Part shown: positions 62,338 to 64,000 of the stretch, in pieces
Layout of the letters: each line of letters starts with the position of its first letter
How positions within the stretch are numbered: position 1 is the stretch's first letter
NCBI GenBank assembly: GCA_013399115.1
Contig: VXAA01001880.1
Span: 1-64,000 of the forward strand
Reading direction: 5' to 3'
Source of the DNA: Anseranas semipalmata
Lineage: Eukaryota; Chordata; Aves; Anseriformes; Anseranatidae
Length of the DNA stretch: 64,000 nucleotides
The notes under the pieces: generated by a model
Told to the model about the DNA's origin: nothing
The model's database searches: none
The model's input: only the letters and a program-made list of their open reading frames with translations
Made by a program: the position numbers and the translations under genes

Positions 62338-62358
62338 CTAGAAAAGGTTATTTTCTAG
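62338..62358. repeat. Small hairpin after a short direct repeat
   Basis: CTAGAAAA pairs with TTTTCTAG over a 5-base loop. Just upstream, 'agtctagccct' occurs twice within 30 bases. Confidence 0.85.
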
Positions 62359-62689
62359 TCCATACTTGGGTTTCCCTGACAGAGAGTTCAGTTAAGCACA
62401 CACAGTATGGAAAACCAGGAGTCCAGAAATGGAAGGAAATAATGAGAACTATTAATGGATGCACTGCAAAGTCAGATACAGCCTTTTATTATTTTAAAAG
62501 AAACAGCTGGATCTTTGACTCCCTTGCCAGGCTCAGCTGAGCTTCTCTAGAGAACACTATAACTCACAGATAGTAAAGACCAGCACTGAGTCAATAAAAT
62601 ATCTTTCTGGCAGTTATAAAACAAATGTTCTAGAGTTAGGATTAAGCTGCCATGTAAACCCACAGTTAAATGTTGTTGATTCTTACTCT

Positions 62690-62790
62690 TAGAATCATAG
62701 AATCATTTAGGTAGGAAAAAACCTCTAAGATCAAGTCCAACCATCCACCTAATACTACAAGTCCACTGCTAAACCATGTCCCTCTTAATC
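62690..62790 (-). mobile_element. CR1 LINE 3'-end fragment
   Basis: Starts on the plus strand with two tail units ('agaatcatagaatcattt'), followed by the complement of the CR1 3' end: 'aagtccaaccatccaccta', then 'actgctaaaccatgtccct'. These strings mirror the 3' untranslated region of the copy ending at 21296 ('gacatggtttagtggtag'). About 100 bases are kept. Confidence 0.9.
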
Positions 62791-64000
62791 AATAGAATTC
62801 ATCTTCTTCTGAGGCTTGAGGATGGAGGAGATCAGTTGTTGCAATCATCATATTCTGAGAAAGACTCATTTCATATCTACCATTGTTTCTTTTTTTGCTT
62901 TTTACCTGTTCTTGAGCACGGCAATATGCATGTTAACAGCAACATATCTGCAATACACTGAGGATAGGAGCTCTCTTTCAAACACATATGGACACAACTT
63001 GATTAAGAAGACTCAAAATTCTATCCTGTTTTCCTCTTTGATGTTGCCCTGTACAGATATATTAGGACATTTATTTGTCATCTTTGTATTTGATCAAAGA
63101 AAGAGCTTTACCTGTAGTTCCATAATAAAGTTTGAGTCCCTGAGGTACAAATCCAATCTCTTGTGTTAACCAGGCTATGGAGAAAAGAGTACAAGGAAAA
63201 TAACATCTGTTGAACAGTTTTTGGACCTGGTTCATTTTGGAATGAAATGTTAAAATCCTCCCTCAACATGGTTAGTTTTTGTGCTCAAGGCAAAAGACCA
63301 GTCAATGTCTTTACCTCAGAATTAGAGTAAGGATTAAAACAGAATTGAACTTTAAAGCCCACAGGTGATTGACTGCTTCTCTAATGCCAATACTCAGCAC
63401 AACCAAGGATGCTGATCATTTTCCACTCATCTCTCATCAGAAGGAATGGAAATAAGAGCTTCTTTCAATCTGTTCTCCACAAACATGCTATGAGTAACAA
63501 TACAGAAGTGCTCACAGAGAAATAAGAAGGTGCCCTAAAGGCCTTTGAGGAGCAGTGAAGGCAATATTTCCAAGTTCTCTGCACTACTTTTGCCTTCAGC
63601 TGTGATTTAATTGCATGGGGAAGGAATGGAAAGTTTCATGTATTAAGAAGAAACTTCTGGGCTCAGTGAATTAGACTGGCTCACCACAGACATGCTTTCT
63701 AAATATGTTAAAGGTGTGATGGTCTATAGGGTATGCTTTCTTTCAGAATGATAAACTTAACTATCTAAAATAGCACTTGTGGAGAGCTAAAACAAAGGCT
63801 TAACCTCATTCAAAAGTGACATTTGATTTTTACCTCTCAACTTTTTGGCTGAGATTAGGGTTGATTAGAATAGAATTGTACTTGGAAAATACAGCTAGTA
63901 TCCACTGTACAGCCAAAATTTGTCACTGCTGAAAATGTCACTAATTGAAGTGATAAAAAGTTGTAAAGCTTTGTAGTAAGATACACTCTCAATTGATTTT
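62791..64000. other. Non-coding sequence to the window end
   Basis: A 117-codon plus-strand frame (62816-63169, TTG start) covers part of this. Its composition is hydrophobic in the middle but matches nothing I know, and no splice or promoter context supports it. The rest holds no recognisable feature. Confidence 0.55.

Larger units (their letters stand above)
56256..62689. other. Non-coding sequence, no gene seen
   Basis: Includes a T run at 57360-57376 and an A run at 57494-57513 about 120 bases later, which could pair with each other, plus a single N at 60604. Two stretches (about 58780-58960 and 60190-60470) have the run-free, ATTA-rich texture of conserved non-coding DNA, but this cannot be tested here. 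Open frames such as 61399-61635 are unrecognised. Confidence 0.5.

Noticed and set aside
62816..63169. 117-codon plus-strand frame
   Set aside because: Starts at TTG and has no recognisable motif, promoter or exon signals. Length alone is not convincing.

Overview
The window looks like a stretch of bird nuclear genome: AT-rich by eye, with no recognisable host gene, so either a gene desert or the inside of a very large intron. The avian call rests on the repeats. Eight copies or fragments of the CR1 LINE end in the typical 8-bp tail (ATTCTATG on the element's sense strand). There is also an avian ERVL-type solo LTR near 23.3-23.9 kb and a fragment of a related LTR at 44.5 kb. No bacterial operon logic, CRISPR array, rRNA, tRNA or known ncRNA gene was found. 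The species cannot be named from this sequence.

Layout. 0-19 kb: non-coding DNA with a CR1 tail at 2.24 kb, a pentanucleotide tandem block at 6.1 kb, a spaced 67-bp direct repeat at 7.1/7.8 kb, a TA palindrome at 11.27 kb and a hairpin cluster at 15.9 kb. 19-21.3 kb: a short CR1 tail, then the largest CR1 copy, carrying a broken reverse-transcriptase ORF split by a 601-base assembly gap. 23.3-23.9 kb: solo LTR. 26.4 kb: overlapping tandem hairpins. 28.7 kb: CR1 fragment on the minus strand. 31.2 kb: 63-base gap. 35 kb: minus-strand CR1 with a well-preserved C-terminal ORF2 segment. 38.0 kb: a 28-bp perfect palindrome. 39.7-40.0 kb: CR1 3' end. 44.5 kb: LTR fragment. 46.4 kb: minus-strand CR1 entering a 727-base gap. 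49.6 kb: short interstitial telomeric repeat. 56.2 kb: recent-looking 43-bp tandem duplication. 62.7 kb: last CR1 fragment. CR1 copies are balanced, four on each strand, and make up roughly 5-6% of the window if the gaps beside them are counted.

No genes work together here. The only protein-coding traces are decayed CR1 ORF2 pieces. Two open stretches flanked by splice-like signals (4890-5100 and 48062-48281) are given as weak candidate exons. The most unusual material is small-scale: several perfect inverted repeats, often in adjacent or overlapping pairs, that transposons do not explain. I found no convincing new biological system. The palindrome clusters, the spaced direct repeat and the telomeric repeat are the points most worth checking.
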